NCBI RefSeq assembly: GCF_004101245.1
Contig: NZ_SCIN01000002.1
Coordinates: forward strand, 992,001-1,056,000
Origin: Sphingomonas sp. UV9
GTDB taxonomy: Bacteria; Pseudomonadota; Alphaproteobacteria; Sphingomonadales; Sphingomonadaceae
Reading direction: 5' to 3'
Length of the DNA stretch: 64,000 nucleotides
In this document: positions 1 to 7,503 of the stretch, in pieces
Layout of the letters: each line of letters starts with the position of its first letter
How positions within the stretch are numbered: position 1 is the stretch's first letter
Notes under the pieces: generated by a model
Told to the model about the DNA's origin: nothing
The model's input: the letters and a program-made list of their open reading frames with translations, nothing else
Database searches by the model: none
Program-made: the position numbers and the translations under genes

Positions 1-1
1 C

Positions 2-76
2 TTCCTGAAGGTCGGCGCAGTAGTCATGCCACCCGCGCTGTTCGCGGCCCTCGGCGCGCGACTGCTTCTGAGGTGA
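2..76 (+). CDS. C-terminal end of an ArsB/anion-permease-like membrane protein (partial, cut by window start)
   Basis: Only the last 24 residues are present, in the frame starting at base 2, ending with TGA at 74-76. They read as one amphipathic/hydrophobic transmembrane tail (FLKVGAVVMPPALFAALGAR, then LLLR). The pattern of an F-x-x-V-G start, a PP or TPP pair and a leucine-rich end is typical of the last helix of ArsB/NhaD/SLC13-type ion permeases, where the gene would encode an inner-membrane oxyanion or sodium pump. The family assignment rests on this short tail alone. Codon use (GC at third positions) agrees with a real gene. Confidence 0.4.
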   Translation, partial: FLKVGAVVMPPALFAALGARLLLR

Positions 77-388
77 TGGATCGTTCGAACGCAGGTGCGT
101 CAGTCACGGATCGCGACTGAAGATCGGAGGCCCGACCGGGCCTTGAGTAACGTGGACATTACAATAGTTTAGTCTGGATAACTTGGTCGGCAACGTCGAC
201 GAATATCCCTCCTGTCCGGCGTACGATGGCTAACCGTTCTCCGTGGTTATCGACGACCGCTTTCGCCCGGTTGCAGACGTTCGCGGCTGGTTTGCAGGTT
301 CCCAACTTCGGCCGCTCGTTTATCTCCGCGTTACGACCGCTTTTGGCGCCTGACCCTGCGAACTCGAATGTCGCGATCGGGCGATCGT
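77..388. other. intergenic stretch, nothing recognised
   Basis: About 310 bases between the partial permease and the end of the J-domain gene. Base composition is less GC-rich than the neighbours (an AT-rich patch near 155-185). There is a small GGCCC/GGGCC hairpin at 129-142 but it has no T-run, so it is not called a terminator. No RNA gene or convincing coding frame is seen. Confidence 0.4.
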
Positions 389-925
389 TTAGGAAGCTGG
401 CTGTCCAAGTCCGAGTTTTGTGCCTGATGAGCTGCGGACGGCTTTTGCAGGAGGCTCAGGCACGGGATGAGCGGCGACGCTACGTCGAACCGGAGATACC
501 AATCCGGATTCCTCGTAATACAGAACGAGAATTGTCGCGATCGGTGCGGCGGTGAGGATCAGCAGGAAAAGGCCCATCAGCCATTCGTTGGTCTCTAGCG
601 GCTGCGAGAAGCTACCGCTGGGCTGTATTGACGGGGTAGGTCGCATCGGGCGCCTGCCGGCTTTCCTTGGGTGAAACGGGCGGTCCGCAGTCGCTCGGTG
701 GGCAGACGGTCTGATCTGCGAGCGATCATAGGCGGCGCGTGCTTCCTTCTTTCCCAAAACGGCATACGCCTCGTTGATCTCTTTCGCACGAGCAGAAACA
801 TCCACACCATGATTGGCATCGGGGTGATATTGACGGAGCAGCGCTTTCCACGCGGCGTGGATAGTGTCGCGACTTGCCGTCGAGGGCACCCCTAGAACAG
901 AATAATAGTCGGGTGAGAGCGCCAT
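389..925 (-). CDS. membrane-anchored J-domain (DnaJ-like) protein
   Basis: A 178-residue protein. Residues about 5-70 form a J domain: the start DYYSVLGV is typical, the invariant HPD tripeptide is at 34-36, and helix IV follows (EINEAYAVLGKKEARAAYD). J domains bind a DnaK-type Hsp70 and stimulate its ATPase. After a basic, proline-rich linker (70-110) comes one strong hydrophobic segment (about 115-137) and a short tail, so the protein probably sits in the inner membrane with the J domain in the cytoplasm. It has no G/F region, zinc-finger or client-binding domain, so it is not DnaJ itself; it resembles type-III J proteins that recruit DnaK to the membrane. It stands alone, convergent to the partial permease and divergent from the paoA-like gene. 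Confidence 0.8.
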   Translation of the reverse strand: MALSPDYYSVLGVPSTASRDTIHAAWKALLRQYHPDANHGVDVSARAKEINEAYAVLGKKEARAAYDRSQIRPSAHRATADRPFHPRKAGRRPMRPTPSIQPSGSFSQPLETNEWLMGLFLLILTAAPIATILVLYYEESGLVSPVRRSVAAHPVPEPPAKAVRSSSGTKLGLGQPAS

Positions 926-1171
926 CCAGCCGTTACTTGCGGCTAAAACGCGAAAAAGGAAAGTCCGCCCGGCGCGTGTGCGTTTGGCTTCGTCCTGCGT
1001 GGCGGAACAGCCGCCCGGTCGGCTCGGAAAGAACAGTGGCCGGTTGGACCACTGGCCTCGCTAGTGCCTGATCTAGCTTGCCAAAATCGGTGCGATCGGG
1101 AACCATGGCCGCCGTTAGGAACGTCGGTCAGCAGGCAGGCTCCCGATGCCCGCCGAACGGGAAAAGACAGA

Positions 1172-1804
1172 ATGAGGATGCAGGGCATGTGCGGCGCTGA
1201 ACAACCCAATGACGGCGTGACGGCGGTTACGCGACGAACGGCGCTTGGTGGCTCGGTCGCGATCGCATCGGCCATGATGCTGGTGGACGCAGATCCGGCA
1301 GCGGCGGCGGGGGTCGCGGCGGCGCCGACCGGTCCGACGATCGACATCGTCCCCGTCGTCAACGGCCGCGCGACGCCGGTCTCGATCGATCCGCGCACCT
1401 CGCTGCTCGATATGCTGCGCGAGCGGCTCGCCCTGACCGGCGCCAAGAAAGGCTGCGACCATGGCCAGTGTGGCGCGTGCACGGTCCATCTCGACGGACA
1501 CCGCATCGCGTCGTGCCTGACGCTCGCCGTCAAGACCGACGGGCGTAAGGTGACGACGATCGAGGGGCTGGCCGATGGCGACCGGCTGCATCCGATGCAG
1601 CAGGCGTTCATCGATCACGACGCGCTGCAATGCGGATACTGCACGCCGGGGCAGATCATGGCTGCAGTCGCCTGCATCCGCGAAGGCAACGCCACCAGCC
1701 GCCCGGTGATCCGCGAATATATGAGCGGCAACATCTGCCGCTGCGGCGCCTATGTCGGGATCGTCGCGGCGATCGAGGCCGTCGCGGCACAGGGGCGCAG
1801 CTGA
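1172..1804 (+). CDS. paoA: Tat-exported aldehyde/xanthine oxidoreductase, [2Fe-2S] subunit
   Basis: Small iron-sulfur subunit of a three-part molybdenum hydroxylase (xanthine oxidase family, PaoABC-type). From the ATG at 1172 it has 210 residues; other in-frame ATGs lie at 1178 and 1187. The N-terminus carries a twin-arginine signal (TRRTALGGSVAIASAM) ending in an alanine-rich cleavage region, so the folded complex should go to the periplasm. The plant-type ferredoxin cluster motif CDHGQCGACTV and the second [2Fe-2S] motif CGYCTPGQ ... CRCG are intact. It passes electrons from the Mo centre towards FAD. Its stop (1802-1804) overlaps the start of the FAD subunit by one base, so the three genes are an operon. 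The symbol follows E. coli paoA by domain order and Tat signal; the substrate cannot be told from sequence. Confidence 0.85.
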   Translation: MRMQGMCGAEQPNDGVTAVTRRTALGGSVAIASAMMLVDADPAAAAGVAAAPTGPTIDIVPVVNGRATPVSIDPRTSLLDMLRERLALTGAKKGCDHGQCGACTVHLDGHRIASCLTLAVKTDGRKVTTIEGLADGDRLHPMQQAFIDHDALQCGYCTPGQIMAAVACIREGNATSRPVIREYMSGNICRCGAYVGIVAAIEAVAAQGRS

Positions 1805-2823
1805 TGCATCGGTTCAGCTATGTCCGCCCCGACAGCCCGAGCGCCGCGGTTGCGGCCTTTGCCGCAGCGGGCGCGGGCGCACGCTACATCGCCGGGGGCA
1901 CGTCGCTCTACGACCTGATGAAGCTCGATATCGAGCGGCCGCTGCACCTGATCGACGTCACCGCGATCCGCGGGCTCGACGCGATCGACACCGGCGGCGA
2001 TCGGCTGCGGTTCGGGGCGCTGGTGCCGATGAGCGCGCTTGCCGCCGACCGCACGGTGCTGCGCGACTATCCCGTGCTGGCCGAATCGCTGAGCAAGGCC
2101 GCGTCGCAGCAGTTGCGCAACATGGCGACGGTCGGTGGCAACCTGTTCCAGCGCACGCGCTGCCTGTACTTCCGCAACGGCGCCGGCGGCATTTCGGCGG
2201 GCACGACGTATCCCTGCAACAAGCGCGAGCCGGGATCGGGTTGCGCGGCGATCGGCGGGCTCGACCGCGGGCAGGCTGTACTGGGGCAGAGCACGTCTTG
2301 CACCGCCGTCTCGCCCGGTGACTGGCCGATCGCGCTCGTCGCGCTCGACGCCTATGTCGAGATTCTGGGCGCGAACGGCACGCGGTCGCTGCCCGTCATC
2401 GATCTCTACCGCCTGCCCGGCACGACGCCGCACCGCGAATTCACGCTCGCACCCGACGAGATCGTCACCGCGATCGTCGTGCCGAAGACCCGCGCCGGTC
2501 GCCGGTCGACCTATCACAAGATCCGCGACCGCGAGAGCTACGCCTTCGCGCTGGCCTCCGCTGCGGTGGCGCTCGAGATGGACGGAGATACCGTGCGTCA
2601 GGCGCGGATCGCGTTGGGCGGCGTTGCTACGCGACCATGGCGGGCATCGGCCGCGGAAGCGGTGCTCGCCGGACAGCGGCTGACTGACGAGACCGCGCTG
2701 GCGGCGGGTCGCGCCGCGCTGACCGGTGCGCGACCCGGCCTGCACAATGGCTTCAAGATCGATCTTGCCGCGCGCACGGTCGCCGATGCGCTGATGATCG
2801 CCGCCAAAAGGACCCCTGCATGA
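1804..2823 (+). CDS. paoB: aldehyde/xanthine oxidoreductase, FAD-binding subunit
   Basis: 339 residues from the ATG at 1804, chosen because it overlaps the paoA-like stop and begins MHRFSYVRP, as in the family; a longer upstream frame only runs antisense-style through paoA. FAD contacts are visible: YIAGGTSLYDLMKLDIE (pyrophosphate loop) and TVGGNLFQRTRC. Four cysteines in RTRC ... PCNKREPGSGC match the extra [4Fe-4S] cluster described for the PaoB subclass, which separates it from ordinary CoxM-type subunits. The CO-dehydrogenase flavoprotein C-terminal domain fills about residues 220-335. It takes electrons from the [2Fe-2S] subunit. Confidence 0.85.
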   Translation: MHRFSYVRPDSPSAAVAAFAAAGAGARYIAGGTSLYDLMKLDIERPLHLIDVTAIRGLDAIDTGGDRLRFGALVPMSALAADRTVLRDYPVLAESLSKAASQQLRNMATVGGNLFQRTRCLYFRNGAGGISAGTTYPCNKREPGSGCAAIGGLDRGQAVLGQSTSCTAVSPGDWPIALVALDAYVEILGANGTRSLPVIDLYRLPGTTPHREFTLAPDEIVTAIVVPKTRAGRRSTYHKIRDRESYAFALASAAVALEMDGDTVRQARIALGGVATRPWRASAAEAVLAGQRLTDETALAAGRAALTGARPGLHNGFKIDLAARTVADALMIAAKRTPA

Positions 2824-4973
2824 CCAGCGCCCCCTTTCCCAACCGCCCCCGCGTCGATGCGCGCGAGAAGGTACTCGGCGCTGCCCGATATGCCGCCGAC
2901 GTCGCGGTGCCCGGCATGCTCTATGCGATGCAGGTGCCGGCGACGATCGCGAAGGGGCGGGTCACCGGGCTTTCGACCGACGCGGCGATGCGTATTGCCG
3001 GTGTCGTCCGCGTGCTGACCGCCACCGATTTCCCGCCACCGCCGCCCGGCGGCGCGGGTGGTCCGCCCCCGCCCGCGACGATCACCGACGACATCGCGTA
3101 TCGCGGCCAGCCGGTCGCGCTGGTCGTCGCCGACAGCCTGGAAGCCGCGATCGAAGGCGCCGAGGCGATTCGCCCGACCTATGCCGCGGTCGACTTCACG
3201 GCGACCATCGACGACAAGGGTGCCGTGACGCAGCCCGTCGAACCGACGCGAGGCGGCGATGCCGAGAAGGCGATGGCGCGCGCCGTCACGCGGCACAAGG
3301 CCGACTATGTCAGCCCGGCACAGCATCATAATCCGATCGAGATGCTCTCGACGACGGCGGTGTGGGAAAATGGCGTCCTGACGGTCTACGAGGGCACGCA
3401 GGGCAGCAACATGGTCAAGGGCGCACTGATGCGGACGCTGCGACTGACGGCCGAGCAGGTGGTCGTGAAAAGCCCGCAAGTCGGCGGCGGCTTTGGGCAG
3501 AAAGGCGGGCCGCAGCGCCAGACCGCACTGGTCGCGCGTGCGGCGATGCTGCTGGGCCGACCGGTCAAGCTAGTCGTGCCGCGTGGCCAGGTCTTCCACA
3601 ACGCGACGTTCCGGCCGAAGAACCGTCACCGGATCGAGATCGGTGCCGATGCCGCCGGGCGGATGATCGCGGTGCGCTACGACGCCGATCAGCAGCAGTC
3701 GCGCGCCGGCCAGTTCCCGCCCGCCTATCACGAATCGCCGCCGATGATGTACGGCATCCCCGACTATGACGGCACCGCCGCCAATATCCGGATCGACACG
3801 CAGGCGCCGGGTTACATGCGCGCGCCTACGCCGCATCCGGCGTCCTTCGCGTTCGACAGCGCGGTCGACGAACTGGCAGTGGAGCTCGGTGTCGATCCGC
3901 TCGACTTTCGCTTGCGCCACCGCGCGACCCGCGACCCGATCGACGACAAGCCGTTCTCGACGTGCTTTCTCAACGAATGCCTGATCGAGGGCGCGCGCCG
4001 CTTCGGTTGGAAGGGGCGTCCGATTGCGCCGGGCATGATGGTGCGCCCGGACGGCACGCAGGTCGGCTGGGGCGTAGGCTGCGGTGCCTATCCCGCGAAC
4101 GTGCATCCGACGATCGCGACCCTGCGCGTCGGTGCCGACGGTCGGACGCGGTTCGCCGCCGCGGGTCACGAGATGGGGCAAGGGATCCGCTCGACCATCG
4201 AACAGGTGCTGATACGCGAGCTTGCGATCGATCCGGCTGGCCTCGAGATCGCGATCGGCGACACCTCGGTCGCGCCACAACATGTGACCGCCGGATCCTG
4301 GGGCACCGCGAGTGCGGTCACCGCAGCTGAACAGGCCGCCGTCAGACTGAAGGCGACGATGGCGGACCTGCTGGCCGGGCGCACCCCGGGGGGCAACCTC
4401 CACCGTCAGCTCGCCGCGGTGCGTCGCCCATCGGTCGAGATCGAGGTGACGACCGTAGGGCCGGGCCAAGGCGAGAAGGAAATCGCACGGTTGCGGCAGG
4501 GCGGCATGGCGGTATCCGGCCCGGTCTTTCCGCAGTTCACCAGCTTCAGCTACATCGCCCACTTCGTCGAAGTGCACGTCGAACCACACACCCGCCGCAT
4601 CCGCGTCCCACGCGTGGTCAGCGTCGCCGATTGCGGCCGCGTGATCTCGCCCCGCACCGCCGAGAGCCAAGTACGTGGTGGCGTCGTCTGGGGTATCAGC
4701 GCGTGCCTCCGCGAAGCGACTGAAGTCGACCCGCGCTACGGCGGCTGGCTCAACAATGACCTTGCCGATTACGTCGTCGCGGTAAACGCGGACATCGGCG
4801 AAATCGACGTTGGCTTCGTCGACCGCCCCGACGATTTGTTCAACTCGTTAGGGGCGAAGGGTCTGGGCGAAGTCGCTATGACTGGGTGCGCAGCAGCCGT
4901 CGCGAACGCTGTGTATCATGCCACCGGAAAGAGATTGCGGGAGATGCCATTCCGGGTCGAGGCACTGCTTTAG
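2820..4973 (+). CDS. paoC: aldehyde/xanthine oxidoreductase, molybdenum-binding subunit
   Basis: 717-residue catalytic subunit that starts in a 4-bp ATGA overlap with the FAD gene. It has the Ald_Xan_dh N-terminal domain (about 10-125) and two Mo-cofactor-binding domains. Family landmarks are present: GGGFGQKGG (Mo-pyranopterin loop), GYMRAPTPHP, the glycine-rich AAGHEMGQGI, and near the C-terminus GAKGLGEVAMTG, whose glutamate is the conserved general base. A proline/glycine-rich insertion (PPPPPGGAGGPPPPAT) near residue 65 is unusual. The subunit has no signal of its own and would hitch-hike with the Tat-bearing small subunit. No PaoD/XdhC chaperone gene, needed to insert sulfurated Moco, is seen in the window. 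Confidence 0.88.
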   Translation: MTSAPFPNRPRVDAREKVLGAARYAADVAVPGMLYAMQVPATIAKGRVTGLSTDAAMRIAGVVRVLTATDFPPPPPGGAGGPPPPATITDDIAYRGQPVALVVADSLEAAIEGAEAIRPTYAAVDFTATIDDKGAVTQPVEPTRGGDAEKAMARAVTRHKADYVSPAQHHNPIEMLSTTAVWENGVLTVYEGTQGSNMVKGALMRTLRLTAEQVVVKSPQVGGGFGQKGGPQRQTALVARAAMLLGRPVKLVVPRGQVFHNATFRPKNRHRIEIGADAAGRMIAVRYDADQQQSRAGQFPPAYHESPPMMYGIPDYDGTAANIRIDTQAPGYMRAPTPHPASFAFDSAVDELAVELGVDPLDFRLRHRATRDPIDDKPFSTCFLNECLIEGARRFGWKGRPIAPGMMVRPDGTQVGWGVGCGAYPANVHPTIATLRVGADGRTRFAAAGHEMGQGIRSTIEQVLIRELAIDPAGLEIAIGDTSVAPQHVTAGSWGTASAVTAAEQAAVRLKATMADLLAGRTPGGNLHRQLAAVRRPSVEIEVTTVGPGQGEKEIARLRQGGMAVSGPVFPQFTSFSYIAHFVEVHVEPHTRRIRVPRVVSVADCGRVISPRTAESQVRGGVVWGISACLREATEVDPRYGGWLNNDLADYVVAVNADIGEIDVGFVDRPDDLFNSLGAKGLGEVAMTGCAAAVANAVYHATGKRLREMPFRVEALL

Positions 4974-5299
4974 GTCGTTATGCGCCAAGTTGATGATGAG
5001 AGGGCGGCGCTTCGGTTAACTGCCGGAGCTTTGATCGAACGGTAGACAGGACCCAGAAGTCGCCGTTCAAACAGCCTTGACCGCTCCCCGAAACCTGCCG
5101 TTCATTCAGGTGATTGCTTCAACCAGCGAGGCTATTGAAGGGGTGGGGTGGGGTGGTGATTGGCAGCTATCTCGTTCGTCAAGGTGAAACCCAGACCCTT
5201 AGACCAGGACAAATTTGGTTTTGCCGCTCCTTGATTGCTGAAGGGAGAATTGCGCTGCGGTGCCGAATACACGGTCTTATTGCGACCACATGAATAGAG
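4974..5299. other. intergenic stretch between convergent genes
   Basis: About 325 bases between the ends of paoC-like and phospholipase C. No gene or RNA is recognised. The only noticeable structure is a G-rich run at 5141-5157 made of GGGTG units. No clear rho-independent terminator is seen for either gene. Confidence 0.4.
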
Positions 5300-7399
5300 T
5301 CAGACCGGCTGCAATGTGACGAACGGATCGCTACACGTAATTCGGCCGGGGGCGTCGATACGCCCCGATACCCGGCGCAGATAGTGGGGGACTTTCGCTG
5401 CAACGACCGTGATGTCGTACCACCCATAGCTCTTGCCCAGCGGCCAGCTACGCTGCGCTTCGGTCAGCGGGGTCACCTGGGCCGTCGCGCCGATGCGTTC
5501 GGTCCGCGCGATCAACTTGTGCGTGCGGTGCCCGGCTGGAAGGAGCAACGCCATCTCGGTCATGGTCGCGCGCCAGACCAGCCCGGACCATAGCGCCGGG
5601 TCGTCCCTGTGCCCCATGAAGTGTCGGTGAAACCCGTTCGGACCGAGCACCCAGAGATCGTAGCGCCCTTCGGCACCGAACGCCCAGCGACCCTCCAACG
5701 CATGTCCGGGCTCGACGGTAAAGCGGCGTGGCGCTTGCGCCAGGTCGGTCCGGTCGTAGACGTGGAACACCGCCGCCTGCTCGCCTTCCGCGGCAAAACG
5801 TAGATGGATCGCGCCATCGACGATCGCCTCGCTGACGGTCAAGGCATAGGGCAGCGGGCGGGATCGGCGAAGGCCGGGTTCCTGCCAGGCAAGAGACATG
5901 CCGACCGGCGCTTGCGGGCTTACCTGCTTGGGTGTCGCCGCGGCCCGCACGGCATCCGCGTGCGGGTCGGGCATGGCGGCGAACGGCGCAGGGTCGGCAG
6001 CGGTGAAGTCGAATGCCGACGTCAGGTCGCCGCAGACCGCGCGGCGCCACGGCGCGATGTTGGGTTCGTGGAAATCGAAGCGACGTTCGAGGAACCGGAT
6101 CACCGAGGTGTGATCGAACACCTGAGAATTGACCCACCCGCCGCGGCTCCACGGCGACACGACGTACATCGGCACACGCGGGCCAAGCCCGTAAGCTCGC
6201 CCGCGATACGCTGGGAGATCGAGCGCGGCATCGCCCTTGCTTGGATGAACGTGATAACTGCCCTCAAGATCAACGGTCGAGCCGCCGAGGACCGTGCCGT
6301 CTGCGGCGTGCGACGGCGGTGCAGGCGGGGGCATGTGATCGAAGAAACCGTCATTCTCGTCGAACATGACCAGCAACGCGGTCCGCGCCCAGACCTTCGG
6401 ATCCGCGGTCAGCGCATCGAGCACCTCGGCCGTATAGGCGGCCCCTTGCACGGGGCTCGACGGGCCGGGATGCTCGGAGCCCTTCGCAGTGGCGATCACG
6501 TACGACACTTGCGGCAGTCGCCCGGCGAGCACGTCGGCGCGCAACACGTCCAGTCCGCACGTCGTCAACGCGCGCTCGCGCAACGCCGGGTCCCCGCCAC
6601 CCCGGTGCGCCTCGCGGAACGCGGCGAAGCCGACAAGCGGGTTGTCGGTGAAATTGTCGGCCATGTCCTGGTAGATGCGCCAGTCGACACCCTTCGCCTG
6701 CAACCGCTCGACCACCGTCGTCCAGCGGTACGGTTCGGGGTTGCCGCCATCCTCGGGAAAGCTGTCGTGTGAATTGCCGATTGCCGGACCGCCAAGCGTG
6801 CCGCCGGGATCGTTGGTGCCGCTCCACAGGAACAGCCGGTTGGTGTTGGTGCCGGTCTGGACCGAGCAGTGATACGCGTCGCACACGGTGAACGCCTCGG
6901 CGAGCGCGAACTGGAACGGAATGTCCTCGCGTCGGTAATGTCCCATCGCGCGCTGGCTCTTCGCCTCGGGCCAATGCGCTATCCGCCCCTCGTCCCAACC
7001 GCGCTGCGCATCGGGCCAGCTGTGCGGCGTGCCCTCCATCCGCATCAGGTCGAAATTCGTGCGCGTCGCAAGATGGAACGGCGACACGGTGCGCGCGCCG
7101 CCCGGGGCCGTCCGGTCGCGCTGATACCAGACCGGTGCCGGCTTCGTCGCATCAGACTCGGCAGGAACGGGGATCGGCAAGCGATCGGCGAACCCGCGAA
7201 CACCGCGGAGCGACCCGAAATAATGATCGAAGCCGCGATTCTCCTGCATCAGGATGACGACATGCTCGACATCCATGATCGAGCCCGTCTTCACGTCGGG
7301 CGCGATCGCCGCCGCCCGCGCGATCGCCGCAGGAAACGCGGACAGCGCCGCCCCGGCAAGGCCGGCACCGAGCAGCGTACGGCGAGAGACATCGGTCAT
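5300..7399 (-). CDS. plcN: phosphocholine-type phospholipase C, Tat-secreted
   Basis: 699 residues from the ATG at 7399 (a GTG four codons upstream at 7411 is also possible). The N-terminus MTDVSRRTLLGAGLAG is a twin-arginine signal followed by a hydrophobic, alanine-rich segment. The phosphoesterase domain starts at VEHVVILMQENRGFDHYFGS and includes TGTNTNRLFLWSG, NSHDSFPEDGG and MFDENDGFFDHMPPP, motifs of the PlcC/PlcN and acid phosphatase AcpA family that hydrolyse choline phospholipids outside the cytoplasm. Residues about 480-690 are the two repeated C-terminal domains (DUF756) of this family. It ends tail-to-tail with paoC and lies just downstream of a TonB-dependent receptor on the same strand, which suggests that products of the enzyme are scavenged. 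Head-group specificity cannot be told from sequence. Confidence 0.85.
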   Translation of the reverse strand: MTDVSRRTLLGAGLAGAALSAFPAAIARAAAIAPDVKTGSIMDVEHVVILMQENRGFDHYFGSLRGVRGFADRLPIPVPAESDATKPAPVWYQRDRTAPGGARTVSPFHLATRTNFDLMRMEGTPHSWPDAQRGWDEGRIAHWPEAKSQRAMGHYRREDIPFQFALAEAFTVCDAYHCSVQTGTNTNRLFLWSGTNDPGGTLGGPAIGNSHDSFPEDGGNPEPYRWTTVVERLQAKGVDWRIYQDMADNFTDNPLVGFAAFREAHRGGGDPALRERALTTCGLDVLRADVLAGRLPQVSYVIATAKGSEHPGPSSPVQGAAYTAEVLDALTADPKVWARTALLVMFDENDGFFDHMPPPAPPSHAADGTVLGGSTVDLEGSYHVHPSKGDAALDLPAYRGRAYGLGPRVPMYVVSPWSRGGWVNSQVFDHTSVIRFLERRFDFHEPNIAPWRRAVCGDLTSAFDFTAADPAPFAAMPDPHADAVRAAATPKQVSPQAPVGMSLAWQEPGLRRSRPLPYALTVSEAIVDGAIHLRFAAEGEQAAVFHVYDRTDLAQAPRRFTVEPGHALEGRWAFGAEGRYDLWVLGPNGFHRHFMGHRDDPALWSGLVWRATMTEMALLLPAGHRTHKLIARTERIGATAQVTPLTEAQRSWPLGKSYGWYDITVVAAKVPHYLRRVSGRIDAPGRITCSDPFVTLQPV

Positions 7400-7452
7400 C
7401 GAGCAACCCACAGGTAAAGAACATGGTCCGCAAACGCACGCGGACCATGCCT

Positions 7453-7503
7453 ATTTCGGATCAGAAGTCGAGCGACCCCATTTCGGATCAGAAGTCTAGC
7501 GAC
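7453..7503. repeat. 24-bp direct duplication over the stop of the TonB-dependent receptor gene
   Basis: The unit ATTTCGGATCAGAAGTC-N-AGCGAC occurs at 7453-7476 and again at 7480-7503, 27 bases apart, with one mismatch. The second copy encodes (minus strand) the last residues and stop of the receptor; the first lies just past the stop and repeats the SLDF-stop coding end. Confidence 0.85.

Noticed and set aside
129..142. Small GGCCC/GGGCC hairpin as terminator
   Set aside because: Five-base stem without a T-run, too weak to call.
226..555. 109-codon plus-strand frame near the window start
   Set aside because: No recognisable domain or ribosome site, and it overlaps the 3' end of the J-domain gene on the other strand.
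1630..1803. Longer N-terminus for the FAD subunit
   Set aside because: The extra residues are a shifted reading of the iron-sulfur subunit gene; the ATG at 1804 in the stop overlap begins true family text.
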